From NCBI GenBank assembly GCA_013365365.1, contig JABVXU010000025.1, positions 1-64,000 on the forward strand: a DNA stretch of 64,000 bases. Direction: 5' to 3'. Positions 51,289-64,000 of the stretch are shown one piece after another (position 1 is the stretch's first letter; each line of letters begins with the position of its first letter). The notes beneath the pieces are model-generated. The model saw nothing but the letters and a program-made list of their open reading frames with translations, was not told where the DNA came from and searched no databases. The position numbers and the translations under genes were made by a program. Origin of the DNA: Cruorifilaria tuberocauda. Lineage: Eukaryota > Nematoda > Chromadorea > Rhabditida > Onchocercidae.

Positions 51289-54200
51289 CTAACGTTTATC
51301 ATGGCCAAGAAATAAGTCGTAAATTCGTTCATCCCACCACGCAGTTGCACTGGAATCTTTGGCAATAATGCATCCAGACTTCTAAAGTATTTTATCACCG
51401 ATTACCAGAGTCGTAGTAGATAACTTGCTCGAGATAAGGTTATCTACATTGTATGTTCAAACGAAACACACTACTATGTAAATTATGCAAAAAAAAAATA
51501 ACTGCTAAGTTGCGGCATTTAGATAAACTTTCACCCTTTTCCCCTCTGCATAATGAACTTACTCTCGCACAAGATAAGAACAAAAATTGATACTGAATAT
51601 TCCAACTTGAAGAGATGCATTCCAAATAATGAAGCACAAAGATAAACCTTTTAATAAAAGTGACTTTCTGAGCTGTATCACTATCCATAGCTCTCAGTTG
51701 AAATGCTGCCACATAAACCGGATCAGCGAAAACCGGTTGCAAAGCTTCACTAACTGAAACAAACATTTCAGTTCAAGAAAGATGACAGACTAATAAAGAG
51801 TAATTTATAAAGAGATCCTGCTATGTATATGTTTTCCCATACAAGAATGAACGAGCTAAATAAACTGTACTCCGTAGAAGAATAGCTAAATAGTTCTAAA
51901 TAGTTCATTCCAAAGTAAAAAACAAAACACAAATTGAAGAGATATTTTTGAAACGACGGAACAAGAAATGAAAATCAGTAAATAAAAAGACTTTATGTCG
52001 TATTTTATATTTTTTTTTGTGAAATTAAATGATTGTAATAACTAAAAAATCTCGTTTGCGAATATAAAATTTTTTTTTGCTTCGCAAAAGACATTTAGAA
52101 ATGATAGTAACAGATTATTTTCCTTCAAACGGTAATATTAATGCTATCGTTAAACAGCATATTACAAATTTTATTCTTATTTAATATCTAACCTTGATCA
52201 TGCAATAAATTCATATTTGCTTGTGTTTGCTCCATAAAATTGCCATATATACCTCTATTTGGATTTACTTTTTCTCGTTCGTAATCTTCCCAAGCTTCCT
52301 TACATTCCTGAGATAATTTTTTGCAGTGATTTTTTAAAAAATTACTAGCACGTGAAAAGAAAATTATCGTTATTAAAACATTTCCAGATATGAAATAGCA
52401 AAATATTTTGCTTGAACGCACTAAAAATTTATAAACTAGAAGTGGAATGATATAAAATAAATTGAGAAATACGTTCTAACTAAAAATTCTTTGTATAAAT
52501 ATTTTGTTTCAAACTCATACCACGGTATCTGTTGCAAGGCAAATTAAATAAACTTATAACATTAAACAATGATCGACATATATCTCAATTCAATATGCTT
52601 TTTAAATCAACGATTTGAATAAAAAATAATAAGACCTTTCTTTTCGAAATTTGATGAATTTTACGGCAATTTTAAACAAACCCGTGAGCAAGGAAATCAA
52701 AAGTGAAATAAAGGAAAATGATTGGAGAAGCAAATGATAAAATCACCTGCTCAGTAAGTTTTTCCTCTTCCAAGTTTTTGAATAATGAATCATGCTGGAT
52801 ATAATTCACAATGCAGTCACTATGTGACAAAATGATATCAGCCAATAACCGGTCCTGGATATTCATAGAAATTAATTTTCTTCAAATTTCTAGAAAAACA
52901 AACAAAGCACCCTATAAAATATATGAAGAACGATTATTTTATTCATTGAAAATATTCCACGGATTCCTTGGAAAATTTTACTTTTGGTGGCGCCATCAAC
53001 GGCCTTTTTGATACATTTTGTGCATCGTTCAATTCATCTGGATCAAATTTATACAATTCCAATAAGTCATGACCAGCAAAATGCCGTTCAATTTGAGCTT
53101 CATCCACAACTCGCATCGATGTTGATTCTTTCGTAACTTGGCGTTTGTAAATTCGTTCTTCCATTGTTCCCTGGAATGCAACATCATTTTATTAGACATG
53201 AAGCTCAATTCGAAAAACTTGGATGCGGCTATAAAGATATTCATCTATAGCAGTCTCGATGAAAATCCCTAAAAGTCAAGAAATGATTTAAGTATAAAAT
53301 TCAACAAAATATTATGTCATTAAAAGAACTCAAAAGCATAGCTACCTGAGCGATGAAGCGATAAATGTACACAGGTTTTGTCTGTCCAAATCTGTAAACA
53401 CGAAATAAAGACTGCGTATCATGTGATGGATTCCAGCAGGCATCAAAAATAACAACCCGATTTGCAGCAACCATATTAGTTCCTAGTGAACCAGCACGTG
53501 TAGAAATAAGCATCAAACGAGAACTAAAAAAAGTTGAAAATTATAATTCGAAAATGCTTTCCAAAAATGCTCACCAAGAACAAAACAATATAGAAAGATT
53601 CAATTCAAATCAAGGGTAAACTGTTTCGAATAAAATTAAGTTTTATATTATTTTTTCAATGGTATTTATTACCACACTCTAAGAGAATAAAATTGACATC
53701 TCAATTGATATGAAAGAAATCTCCCTCTTATATGTTCCAAAGGAAATTGAATGTACCGCAAATTGTTTGGATCATTGAATTTTGTTTGTATTTCGTGTCG
53801 TTTGCTGGTTTGAACTTGTCCATCAATCACCTAATTAGGGATTATTTACAGATGAGAAACGGAACAAACAAGAGCAATTTATGTGAAACAACTGGTAATT
53901 TAAAAAATGTTATGTCAAGCAAACTAGTTATAAAGCACAATTTTCCAAAGACTATAAACCATATAATCACGGCCCTCTCTCCAACCCCAAGTTTCGTTTG
54001 CTGCTTTCATTGCTTCATGGCCATCCGTAAACCATATGCTATTTTCGTCCATGTATTGCAACATCCGTTTAATTAGTGAAATCGATTCAATACTTTGTGA
54101 GAATACTAATCTAAACATAAACGATATAAAACGAAAATCAAGTCAGAAAATTTTTTCAACGGCAGAACGGATTAGCTTCAGAGTACCAAAAGTCTAATAC

Positions 54201-57200
54201 GTGACACAATATGTGAAACAACATTTGTATGGATTGGTATTAACAAGAAATCACGTTAAAAGCTGCAACATTTCTGCGATAAAATTAAAATAACTTACAA
54301 TTTGTCCCCAATTTCTTCGCTTTTTTTGATAATTTCAACCAATAACATCAGTTTATTACTAAGCGAGAAATCGTTTCGATCCGTTTCCGAGACCAAACCA
54401 GTTTTAGTGAACCATCCTTCGTGTTCCGGCATTTCTTTTTCGCCTTCTGCATCTTGACCCGCTAGTCGACGTGACTTTCGTGATGGTACCACTGATTTGT
54501 TGCTTGTTTCAGGTTGATCATTGCCATCTCTGAAGGAATGTTTCATTATAATTACAGTGGTAGAAATTTGAAAGATAAAACATTTGTTTTTTAAAAGTGT
54601 AAAAATGGGCTTTTTTGGCCTTTTTCCGGCGTCCATTCCAGAAAAAACAAAGTTGCAATTTGCTCAAAAATTTCTTCAATGAAAAACACGTGAAAAAGAT
54701 GGAAAGACGATCTCCAATCCAAAAGAGAAACTACAGTTTTCATTCTCTTATTCACTTTATAGCTGAAACTCACAAAGGAATAATATCACTGTCCGAATCA
54801 ACATCTGATGATGTTCCGCTTTCATCGTCATTTATGAAATCCGCCATTTCATCCTTATCATCCTCCCAAAGACGCTATAAATAACTTTTTGATGAATAAC
54901 TATTTGAAAGAATAACGAACACCTCACTGAGCATTCTACTGAAAACCTTACAATGAAGGCGTTTAATTTCAAAATTTATGCAAAAACTAAAGGAAGTACT
55001 TTTTTTTCGAGTTCAATTTGATGAGCAACAAGCTGATATGGATGAGTCCAAATACGTGACAGCACGTGATAGTCTGGAAGAAGTCTCCTGCTTAACAGGA
55101 TACCTTCTGGACCGATACCATCAAGAAATACACGGTACAGCGATACTTGGCGAGGCGTCAAACGAACGTTCACTACATACTCTTGTTTTGGAGGTATAGC
55201 TTCTGTCAATACTCGATAATCCTTACGCTAAAAACAAAAAATATGCAATAACTTTGTGATTTTTTTGCTAAGAAATAATTATTTATTCATTAAAGTCCAC
55301 TTGAGATCGCCTCAAAAAACCATCAATTGTGATAATACCTCATAGAATATACTCTAGCCATGCTTCAGACCTAGCCAACCAGTCCGATCTTACAAACCAC
55401 AACATCAATTATGTGGAAATGGCAGTACCTGAACGTAATCATGCTTTCATCATGACAGCATAATAAAATTATCAATTTGAATAAACTTACATCAACAACA
55501 TTTTTGAGATGTTCATAAAGAACGTGACAACGTTTCTTCATACGACGAACTTCTGCTGGTGTCGCGTCTTTAGTTCTTCCACGATTAATGATATTTGCGA
55601 AACGGTTTGCAAATTCTGCTTTCGTACCCAATAATCCTGGTTTAACAAAATTTACCATGCAATGATCTGTAAATACAATTCCATATCTCTTCATCAGGAT
55701 GCATCATTAAGCCAATTCTTTTGTATTACAACTGATTTGGATCAAATTAGTTCCTGTAGGTTACTATGACATAAAAACTACGTGCCGTTTACATATGTAA
55801 TATGTAGGTATGTAACTATATAACTATTAAGTCACTATTTAACATTGAAAACTATTTGTGCTTAAATTTGAAGCTTCATTTGACTTAATCACATTTCCAT
55901 TGCTTGATGGAGAATTATTTTATCGCAAAAGTAATGAAAGAATTTTAAGGAATGTACTTCAAGAATTATATCATAAGGTTAACTTAATTCAATTTAAATA
56001 AAACCCGAAAACATCTCGACAAACTCACATTCCATAAGATTATTCTGAAGTGGGGTTCCAGTTAAACACAGTCGCCGTTTCGTGCGAATTTTTAACATAG
56101 TTTTTGCGAGAGCCGAATCGTCATTTTTCAACTTATGAGCTTCGTCACAAATAATTAAGTCTGGTCCTAAATTTCTAAATTTTAAAAACAACTTAAATTA
56201 TGAATATGAAACATTGCTCGTATATTATGTGAAATGATAATAATATATATTATATGTAACATTGCTCGTATATTCGCGATTATGCTGCTCCAAGGTTAAC
56301 ATCCTGTAATGGAAAAATTTGAAAAGGCGGTAGTTTTAATTCCGTCAGTCAAAAATCAGTTCTAACCAGGATCCTGAAGGAACTTCCGAAAATCTGGTTG
56401 CAATTTGCTCAATCTTTTATTCTTCGTTACTTTCTTCAATCCATCCATTCTTTTTTTGCCCTAAAAATTTATTTTATTCACCACTAATATTTTATTCACC
56501 ATCGTTCACTCACCACAGCCTACCGATATCTCTTCTTTAAGAAATCTACATTGACTGTGATACTTATCTTATCGCCATCGCCTTGCGTTAAGATCCTGAA
56601 CATGTCATAACCAATAATCATTACTGATGGTACGTCATTATCGAACCAGTTTTGTAACGCTGCTCGCCTGCTGGTGTAATCCTTTAAGGAATCTAATTCC
56701 ATCACCTAAAATAAAGAAGTTTTATTCGAAAAAAATTGCAAGATTTTTTTGAAGTGCTTGTATTTAGTTTTTAAGATCTAGACAGTGACTAAGATATATA
56801 GTTCTTTTCCTTCACATTTTATCGTATCTCATTCTTATTAATTATATGACTTCATTCTTGCAACTAATTTTCTCATTTCTACAGAATGATATGAGAGAGC
56901 AGGAAAGGAAAACAACGTGTGAACATGAAAACATAAATTTTTCAATTCTAAATAAAAAATTGAAAATCTAGAAATCACATTTAAAATGACAGTAAGTACA
57001 CGAAATTTATAATCCTTTTCACTTTTTGAATTGTTTATTACAACTTTACTTTTTCTCATTAAAGTTGCTCACTTGGATACCTTAATAACTTTTTGATACT
57101 AGCACTAACTGCGTCTGAAAAATCTTGTAAGCAATAAAAAAGATGTATAGTTATTAACTATTAAATTTGTATACTCGAATTTCGAAAATTGGTACAAAAA

Positions 57201-60200
57201 AAGTAATAATACTAACATTAATCGTGGCTAAATCTTTATCGATGTTCTCATTATCAAGCCACTTTTCAAATTCATTGTACCAGTTTAATACGACATTTTT
57301 GGGTACAATAATTAAGATACGTTTGAGATGATCACGCAATTTTGGATGCATCATTACAGTGTGCAAAAAAGCAATCACCTAAAACGTCCCATGATAAGTT
57401 ATCCGTCCAGGTAAAACATATTATTTAAGCTGAAAATTCGAAATGAAATTGCGTGTCTTAGATACAGTGGTTATTAACATTTTAACAAGTGGATAAGTAT
57501 CTGAATGATTAGATGGTAATGTCATAATATTCTTTCGAAAGATTCGAGTTTAACTACATGGTTTATCGCTGAACGGGAGCTGTACAGCATTGCTTGATGA
57601 TTACAATGATTTTAGTCCAAAAAAAATCTAGAAGACATGAAAATTTTGCGAAATACAGTTCTGAACATTCACTTTGAACTTTTCAGTCTATGTTGGTCGT
57701 CTATTGCAAGTTTACTATAAAAGAGATAATAACCTGCAACGTTTTACCCAAGCCCATACAATGAGCAAGGATACCGCCACCACCGTCCTGCTCTAATCGT
57801 TGCAATGATTCGATGGAACTATCATACAAAAACTGGATACCCTGCGCTTGATGAGGCTTCAGGAAAGCAACCAACGATGGATGTACGGAAACTGGACACG
57901 GTGGACTGCCTTTTTTATCAGGGTCAAGTACAACACTTTTCAAACGTTGATGTTTTGTAACTTGCGACGAATTTAGTGCAGTTGCTAAATCTGGTCCATC
58001 GGCCAATTCGATTCCATTGAACTAAATTATTGATACTCTAAACAATAGACGATTAAATACAAATATAAATCTTAAATACATATAATTTCCTGCTACATAA
58101 ATGAAAAAGGAGACACAAGAGAACATGTATTCTAATGAAGCTCTTCAGCTATATACAAAAATTTTTGGATAAATTTTTGAAATTTTAGTTGTTCACAGAT
58201 TCTGAAGTAAGCAGTAAATAACTTAAGGGCAAGGAAGTCACATTAAAGCAAAGCGAAGGATCGTATTTAAATTAAGAGGTACTAAAGAGTTTTTAAATAA
58301 TTGAAATGATTTTAAAAATTACTAGGAGATGATCTAGACGTATCATATTTTAACAGCGCCCGATTTCAGTTAGAAATATTAATAAAAGTTTGAATTCATT
58401 GCAGAGTTTGAATTTCATAGTATCAATAATAAACAGTTTTACCTTTTGTTATAGAAACAGAGGAGTCAGACGCAAAATCCTACCTCTTTCTGTTTTGCTT
58501 CTAAACGCTTCCTTCGTTCTTTTTCTGCTAATTCGGCATCGATTGTATCTTTCTGCAAATGTTCTTTAGTCAAAATTTTCCGAGTACCTCTTTTGTTTGA
58601 CAATTTTTTGTTCATCCAATCATTTTCTGGATCCTCCGATACATTTTCACCATCTCTTTCCTCCTCGTCTTCGCCATCATCGTCAATGCGAATACGCTTT
58701 CGCTTCAATTTGGAAACACCTCTAAAATATATGCGCAACTGATGAAGCTAAAATTGAATTAATTTCCAGTATGAAAAATTTCGACTTTTTTGTAAGCTGC
58801 TCTAACAGTTCCTTTGAAATATATCAGACAGAAAAAGATCAAAAGAAAGAATAGATAATAAACACACTTCACTGTTTTTTTGCCTTTACTACCATTTCCA
58901 TCACTTGAACTGGACAGCTCAATATCACTCTCAATTATTTCAGAAATCATACTATCATCAGTATCTAATTCCAAAGTATTAATGGAAGTTTCAGAATCCG
59001 AAGAATGTATTTGTTTTCGCCTGTAAAGTAGAATGATTAAGAGTACTAAATCCAACTAACATTTTAAGATCTTGTGAAACAAATCGTGAAATTATGACAA
59101 TAAGAATTTGTAAAAAAATCCATAAACTGAAATACTTCAAAATACATCTATTTTAATTCACCAGAAAATGGCACCTGATGAAAAAATGCTACTTCGCGAA
59201 TAATCCTTACTTCCTATTCGCTTTTCTTCTATCCTCTTCGACATCTCTGATACTTTCTTCCGCTCCTTTTCCTTTCCTTTCATCATCGATTGATTCCACT
59301 TCGCTATCGCTTAGCACCAAGCGTTTGCTCAGAAGACGATCTTTTTTGTGGTTACCACTCTAGGAAAGGGTAATCCTAATTTTTAATTTATTAATATGAT
59401 CTAAACACTTGCAAAGACATTTCTACAATTACAACTTTTTTTGGGAAATGGAAATGAAGTGGAAAAAAATCTCCTCGACTATCTTATTATTTCTCCTTGA
59501 AGCATTGCCTTTCCTGTTTTCATAGATATCAGATAAATAGTCGTTTTTTCATCGTACTGGTTAACAACGGATATTGAAGAATCATAAATAAGGTAATACA
59601 AACCATTCTAAGTGCGTTATTGTCATTTAAAGTTTCATGTTTAGAACAAGTAGCAGCATCTAAATCATATCGTAGTCTGAAATACAAAAATTCATAGATT
59701 TTACTGAATTTGTTTAAAATTTTGAAAATGTTTAAATTTTTTAAGATTCTTTCGTGAAGAAGAAGATTCAATTACTTATTCTTAGTTGTTAACGTATTTT
59801 GCTTTGGTTCATCCGTGCTTATACCGCGATTATAAAATTTTCTGTGTGAAATTTCTGATCCGGGATAAGGTATCATTTTCTTGTCTTTTCTGGACTCTTC
59901 TTCTTTTACATCATGCTTAAAAATAAAAAGATCAGTAATATTAATTAGCTACATGTACTGAACTAATCAAAAGGTTGATAAATGCTGCAAACGTTTGCAA
60001 TCTATAACATTATATAACAACCCACTTTTATAATAACTATAATACCTATTGAATACTGCATTTTTGTATTAGCAAATGTTTGTACCAAATATTCGTAGTC
60101 CTTTATTTAAATTTGAAAGTTATTCTATTCACATCTGCATTTGGGGGAAAGAAACTACATAAAAAATGAAACTTGAATAAATATAATACCACTTTTTTGT

Positions 60201-62893
60201 GTAGACTTATTAATTTATTGAAGAAATGCAAGCAAGACATAATGGAATAACGGACATAATGGACATAATGGAAAGTGAGATTTCGCGATTATAAACACAA
60301 GATATGTCTGCACAAATTCTAAGTACTTTATTTTTTCAAAAAGATCAAACTTACCTCACTGTGATCTGTTTCAATAAAATCATATTCTTGTACGTTTCCA
60401 CTTACAACACTTTCTACGGAACTGTTATGTGTGTATGCTTTATCGTTCTTTGTTTTCCATTCTTCATTTCTGAGTAATATGGTACCGGTTCTCAATAGGA
60501 AATCCGCCTCAGAGTTTGATTCATCGGAATCAACTATTTCATCTACTCCTTCACACGCAGTCTTAAATACAATAATTATTAATACAACAGTTGAAATGAA
60601 CAACTCTTCAATAAAGTCATCCATTTTTCGAAAATACCCATATCAAATTCTTCATCTTCTATTCTTTTCATTTTTCTGAAATAATCTTGTCTGTCCTACA
60701 ATGCTTAGTAGAATCTCAATTAAAATAATAAATTTAAATGTACCTTCCGCAAAGAATTCATGACTGCCTTCAGTTCCGGATTCCTATCACATTGTATTAC
60801 TTCGATATATGATGGGTAAACACGATATCGTTTTAGAACCTACAAGAAATTCGCTTACATTTCCACCAAAAAGAAAATTTTCAACTTATTTCTAATTAAC
60901 GGATTTCGCATCCCATTTTATTTATAATTGCTTACTTTATTTTTTATCACTATCACAGTCATCACTGCAGTACTTAAAAGTTATATGAATGTGATAAGAA
61001 ATCAAGCATATTATGCAATCTTAATCTTCTTGACTAATTTTATGCAGATCGATCTACCATCTGCATTAATAATATGTTAACCATATTTAGAAAGTTAACA
61101 GATTATAAGCTACCATCAATTAACCCCTTGTCACTTTCCAATATCGATGTAAAGAAGCTTTACTTTGTATCGCAGCTTACCCTAAATTAGTTTTCAAATT
61201 AACTCACTTAAATTACGACTCACTTTTAAATCTTCTTCGGTAAAACCTTCAACACCAATGAAATCTACATGTTTTTCTCTTATATCTTCCTTCCAATCTG
61301 AAAATAAAAAAATAAAATCCAAATCGAAATCCGACAAAAATTTTTCCACTTGCAAATATTTTCTTAATAATTTATATGAAATAAATTTTACAATGAATTT
61401 CTATCAACCAAAACAAGGAAACATACTTCATCATAGACTAAAATAAAAAGGATCAACCTTCATTGCAGATTTTTTGCCTTGAGCTTTCTCGAACTGAAGT
61501 AGATTTCGATAAATCACATCGATCAACAGTATCAATGTCCTGCAACGATATTACCATTCATTTGAAATTATTTGGAGACAAATCATGTAATTTTAATCAA
61601 TTTCATTGGATTAAGTGCAATTAAATGGCATCCTAAATTACCATGAAATTCGAATTTATCGTAAGCTAAATATTATCTGCAGAATCACGGATCAAACCAA
61701 TTCGCAGCTCGAGATTCTTTATATGAGCCCCTTAATGCATTTCTGTTTAAGATTTAATAATCTTGGAACTTGGAAGGAACGAATAAATACCAGAGTTAGC
61801 ACTGTGCTCAAGAATATTGATTGAAATACTTGGATCAGTTACCAGTTGTTAACTGAATTACAATAATAATTTGAGTATCAGTAGAAGCGATTTGATAATG
61901 ATGCCCATCTAGAGGATTAACGACTTAACGATTTATGATATTGTTTGCGCTTATGGTCTGCCATAGATGATTCCAAAATCATATTTATTAGTTATCTCTA
62001 TATCAAACGGATTAACTTACAAAGAGAACAATAAATTTGTTTGCTTCTCTTTTTTTGATATGGTAAAATAGTCATCATAATCACATTAGTTTTATTCGTC
62101 CTTAAATTTTGACGATTACGAGAATCATAAATATTATGATCATTTAATTAATTGAAATATTTATTTTTAAAGTATTTATTTTTCAACTGCTTCTAAAATT
62201 GTTTAATCTAAAAGCAATCGAATTTTATGATACTAAAGTTTTAAAAACTTCAAAAACGTAAAAATCTGTTAATCTAAATCTTTCCTGTAGAAAAAAGAAC
62301 TTGTAAAAAGGGTTGAAATTAAACAACCTAAGTTAGAAGAGAAATTTTCAGATTTCTTACCAGTTCCATTATTTCATCATCGTCGGGAACTTCTGAATTC
62401 GTAATTTCGAGATCGTCGATGTCTCTTACAATTCTTTTACTGATACCACTATGTAATTGATCATATTTCATTCCTGTTTTTTCACCATAGCCATCACTTG
62501 ATTTGCCATTCTCGTTGCTAATACCAGATTTTTCTTTATCGGAATTCAATATCGCAATATAGCTGATTATAGCTGATTCTGTCCTATTTTCGTGATGGAA
62601 CAATACTTCCTTTTTTGTATATATCATATAACCAAGTTAAGATTATTTAAAGTTTAAAAATACTGCATGCTATCACCCAGATATTTATAAATTTATTTGT
62701 AAACATATGGATAACGTGAGATAAATCGATTGAAAAAATGCTTGAAAAATAGAAGTGTTTAAACCTCACAAAATGTACTTACTTTACAACGTATAATATG
62801 CAACCCATTTATGATGCATGGTAATTCATACATTACTTCATAATAAGCTTCAATCAAATCAAACATCCATTTTTTCGGTTCATTATATTTCAT
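51289..62893 (-). CDS. xnp-1: XNP-1 / ATRX-type SNF2 chromatin remodelling ATPase
   Basis: Minus-strand exons, 5' to 3': 62783-62893, 62361-62609, 61458-61539, 61224-61297, 60744-60839, 60355-60561, 59776-59915, 59604-59676, 59211-59359, 58873-59020, 58786-58811, 58484-58721, 57734-58021, 57217-57378, 56556-56705, 56367-56460, 56029-56166, 55491-55666, 55000-55227, 54774-54874, 54299-54529, 53960-54110, 53757-53830, 53346-53523, 52982-53170, 52747-52854, 52193-52307, 51665-51753, 51289-51381 (about 1385 residues, in frame). This nuclear ATP-driven DNA translocase shows motif I ([11 protein letters not shown]), motif [31 protein letters not shown] and [15 protein letters not shown]. The N-terminus is acidic Ser/Asp/Lys-rich with no ADD finger. 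The first two exons, the 56556 donor (56524 breaks frame) and the C-terminal exons are less certain. Confidence 0.9.
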
Positions 62894-62902
62894 ATCTTTT
62901 CA

Positions 62903-63193
62903 TATATTCCATGTTCCGTTATGTCTAACTGATATCATAGCATATATGATGATGAATAGACTGCAGAGGAAAAAAAAACCTTGTATGTTAAATTTTAATT
63001 ATAATCAAATAAACTAAACTACAAACCGGCTGCAATTGTTGTTGAAATAGCTACTTGCTACGTCGTTACGTGAGCTTTTCAGTGTTTCTATAATTGCATC
63101 GATCTGTTGGATGAAAGACTTTGCATACTCTTGGAGAATAATCGTGCAATCTTCCGAATTTTCATTATTGTATGTAAATAAAGTTTGACGGAT
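62903..63193 (-). CDS. Coding exon(s) just upstream of xnp-1, frame-linked across one TGA
   Basis: Exon 63027-63193 has a good acceptor (ATTACAG) and is open for 55 codons with a balanced helical product (TIILQEYAKSFIQQIDAIIE, then TLKSSRNDVASSYF). A GTTTGT donor leaves phase 2. The next strong acceptor (CCTCTGCAG at 62961-62963) continues in exactly that frame for 19 codons to a TGA at 62900-62902. The same frame then runs on into the ATG at 62891-62893 used as the xnp-1 start. It is either the 3' end of a gene lying further right, or 5' exons of xnp-1 interrupted by a stop or a base error. No family is recognised; upstream exons would lie beyond 63.2 kb. Confidence 0.45.
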
Positions 63194-64000
63194 CTGTAAT
63201 TTCTCTATTAAAATAGAGAGTTAAGTAAAAAGTTTAGTAAAAAGATTGAACTACTTGACCTTTATGATGAGTTGGAAAAAGTATTACTATTAAAACAGGA
63301 TAATTTACTTTAAATTAAAACTGCTTCATTAATAATCATGACTAATGAAATGAAGATTAGATAATTTGTGCAAAATATATTGAAAAAGGAAAAGACAATA
63401 AATATTAGCATCGTTCAAACTGATATTACGATTCCTTTGATAGCTTAGTCACTATGTGAAGTGAAACAAATGTTAAAGATTAGTCATTTATGGGATAGAG
63501 TTGCGCTGTGAAATATTTCGTCGTGTTCAATTACATTATTACATTACACTGGATATATAATGATCTTCCACATTATGCGAGGGAGCTTCTACAAATTAAT
63601 CACAGATGATTCGATAATCAGTAAAGATTTGGCAATAGAAAATGTCTGATAATTGTGATACAAATATGAGAGAATATTTATACCAAAATTTCGACAACGC
63701 ACTCTTTTAAAAGGTAATTTAAAGAACAGAGATGGAAATAATACGAAATCATGCATCCAGTATCAAATTTGAAAGCACAACAAGATCAAAGCGATGGACA
63801 GAATGCAATGATTAAACGTTTAAGTGCATAAGATATTAAATGTTGAACGTGCAATGAAGAAAAGCAGAAATCGACGAGTCCAGAAATGATTCGGCTTTAG
63901 AAGAGCTTACAAAGAATCGCATATAATGTACCGCATAATCAGAACTAATTGGAGATATCCTCAGCCAAAAGCTGTGAAGAGCTTTACCCTCGTAATTAAT
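63194..64000. other. Right edge, no supported gene
   Basis: AT-rich. Short frames near 63,750-63,900 on the plus strand (starting MHPVSNLK) stop after 26 codons and could not be extended or spliced. The 5' exons of the minus-strand coding segment may be to the right of the window. Confidence 0.4.

Noticed and set aside
60625..60690. Possible extra xnp-1 exon reading [13 protein letters not shown]
   Set aside because: Its phases (2 in, 1 out) do not fit the neighbouring exons, which join directly in phase 0.
1..64000. CRISPR arrays, bacterial operons, rRNA or intact transposons
   Set aside because: Split genes with eukaryotic introns throughout; no regular repeat-spacer array, transposase, reverse transcriptase or long terminal repeat was recognised.

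Overview
The window looks like nuclear DNA of a nematode, most likely an AT-rich parasitic (spirurid or filarial-type) species. This is inferred from AT-rich sequence, many short introns ending in TTTCAG/TTTTAG, an Srw/DMSR-type neuropeptide receptor, an ATRX homologue whose protein resembles C. elegans XNP-1 more than vertebrate ATRX and shows no ADD zinc finger, and an acceptor-like AG 13-27 nt upstream of the ATG in five genes, as expected for spliced-leader trans-splicing. The species cannot be named from sequence alone.

Layout. 1-1.4 kb: two convergent, nearly identical copies of a tiny secreted Gly-X-Y (collagen-like) gene; the left copy is cut by the window edge. 4.2-7.3 kb (minus): a peptide GPCR in at least five exons. 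7.3-20.8 kb: a long stretch with no gene I can support, carrying a few microsatellites. 20.9-21.5 kb (minus): a two-exon gene resembling the NOPCHAP1/C12orf45 (DUF4598) family. 22.9-27.8 kb (plus): a 13-exon gene for mitoribosomal PPR protein mS39 (PTCD3). 29.0-29.2 kb (plus): an orphan terminal-type exon. 32.1-32.8 kb (plus): a two-exon small secreted phospholipase A2-like gene. 32.8-43.1 kb: another gene-poor stretch with a simple-repeat island at 33.8-35 kb. 43.1-49.3 kb (plus): a 15-exon divergent SLC6 (snf) transporter. 51.3-62.9 kb (minus): a roughly 29-exon xnp-1/ATRX SNF2 helicase gene, convergent with snf. 62.8-63.2 kb (minus): one more coding exon and a frame-compatible extension, separated from the xnp-1 start by a single TGA.

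The reading frame closes across every chosen splice junction of the mS39, snf, PLA2-like, DUF4598-like and xnp-1 models, which is the main support for the exon coordinates. The genes do not form an operon or one pathway: they cover extracellular matrix, neuropeptide signalling, ribosome or snoRNP assembly, lipid hydrolysis, solute transport and chromatin remodelling. Identities rest on remembered family motifs; no searches were run. No CRISPR array, rRNA, tRNA or intact transposable element was recognised.
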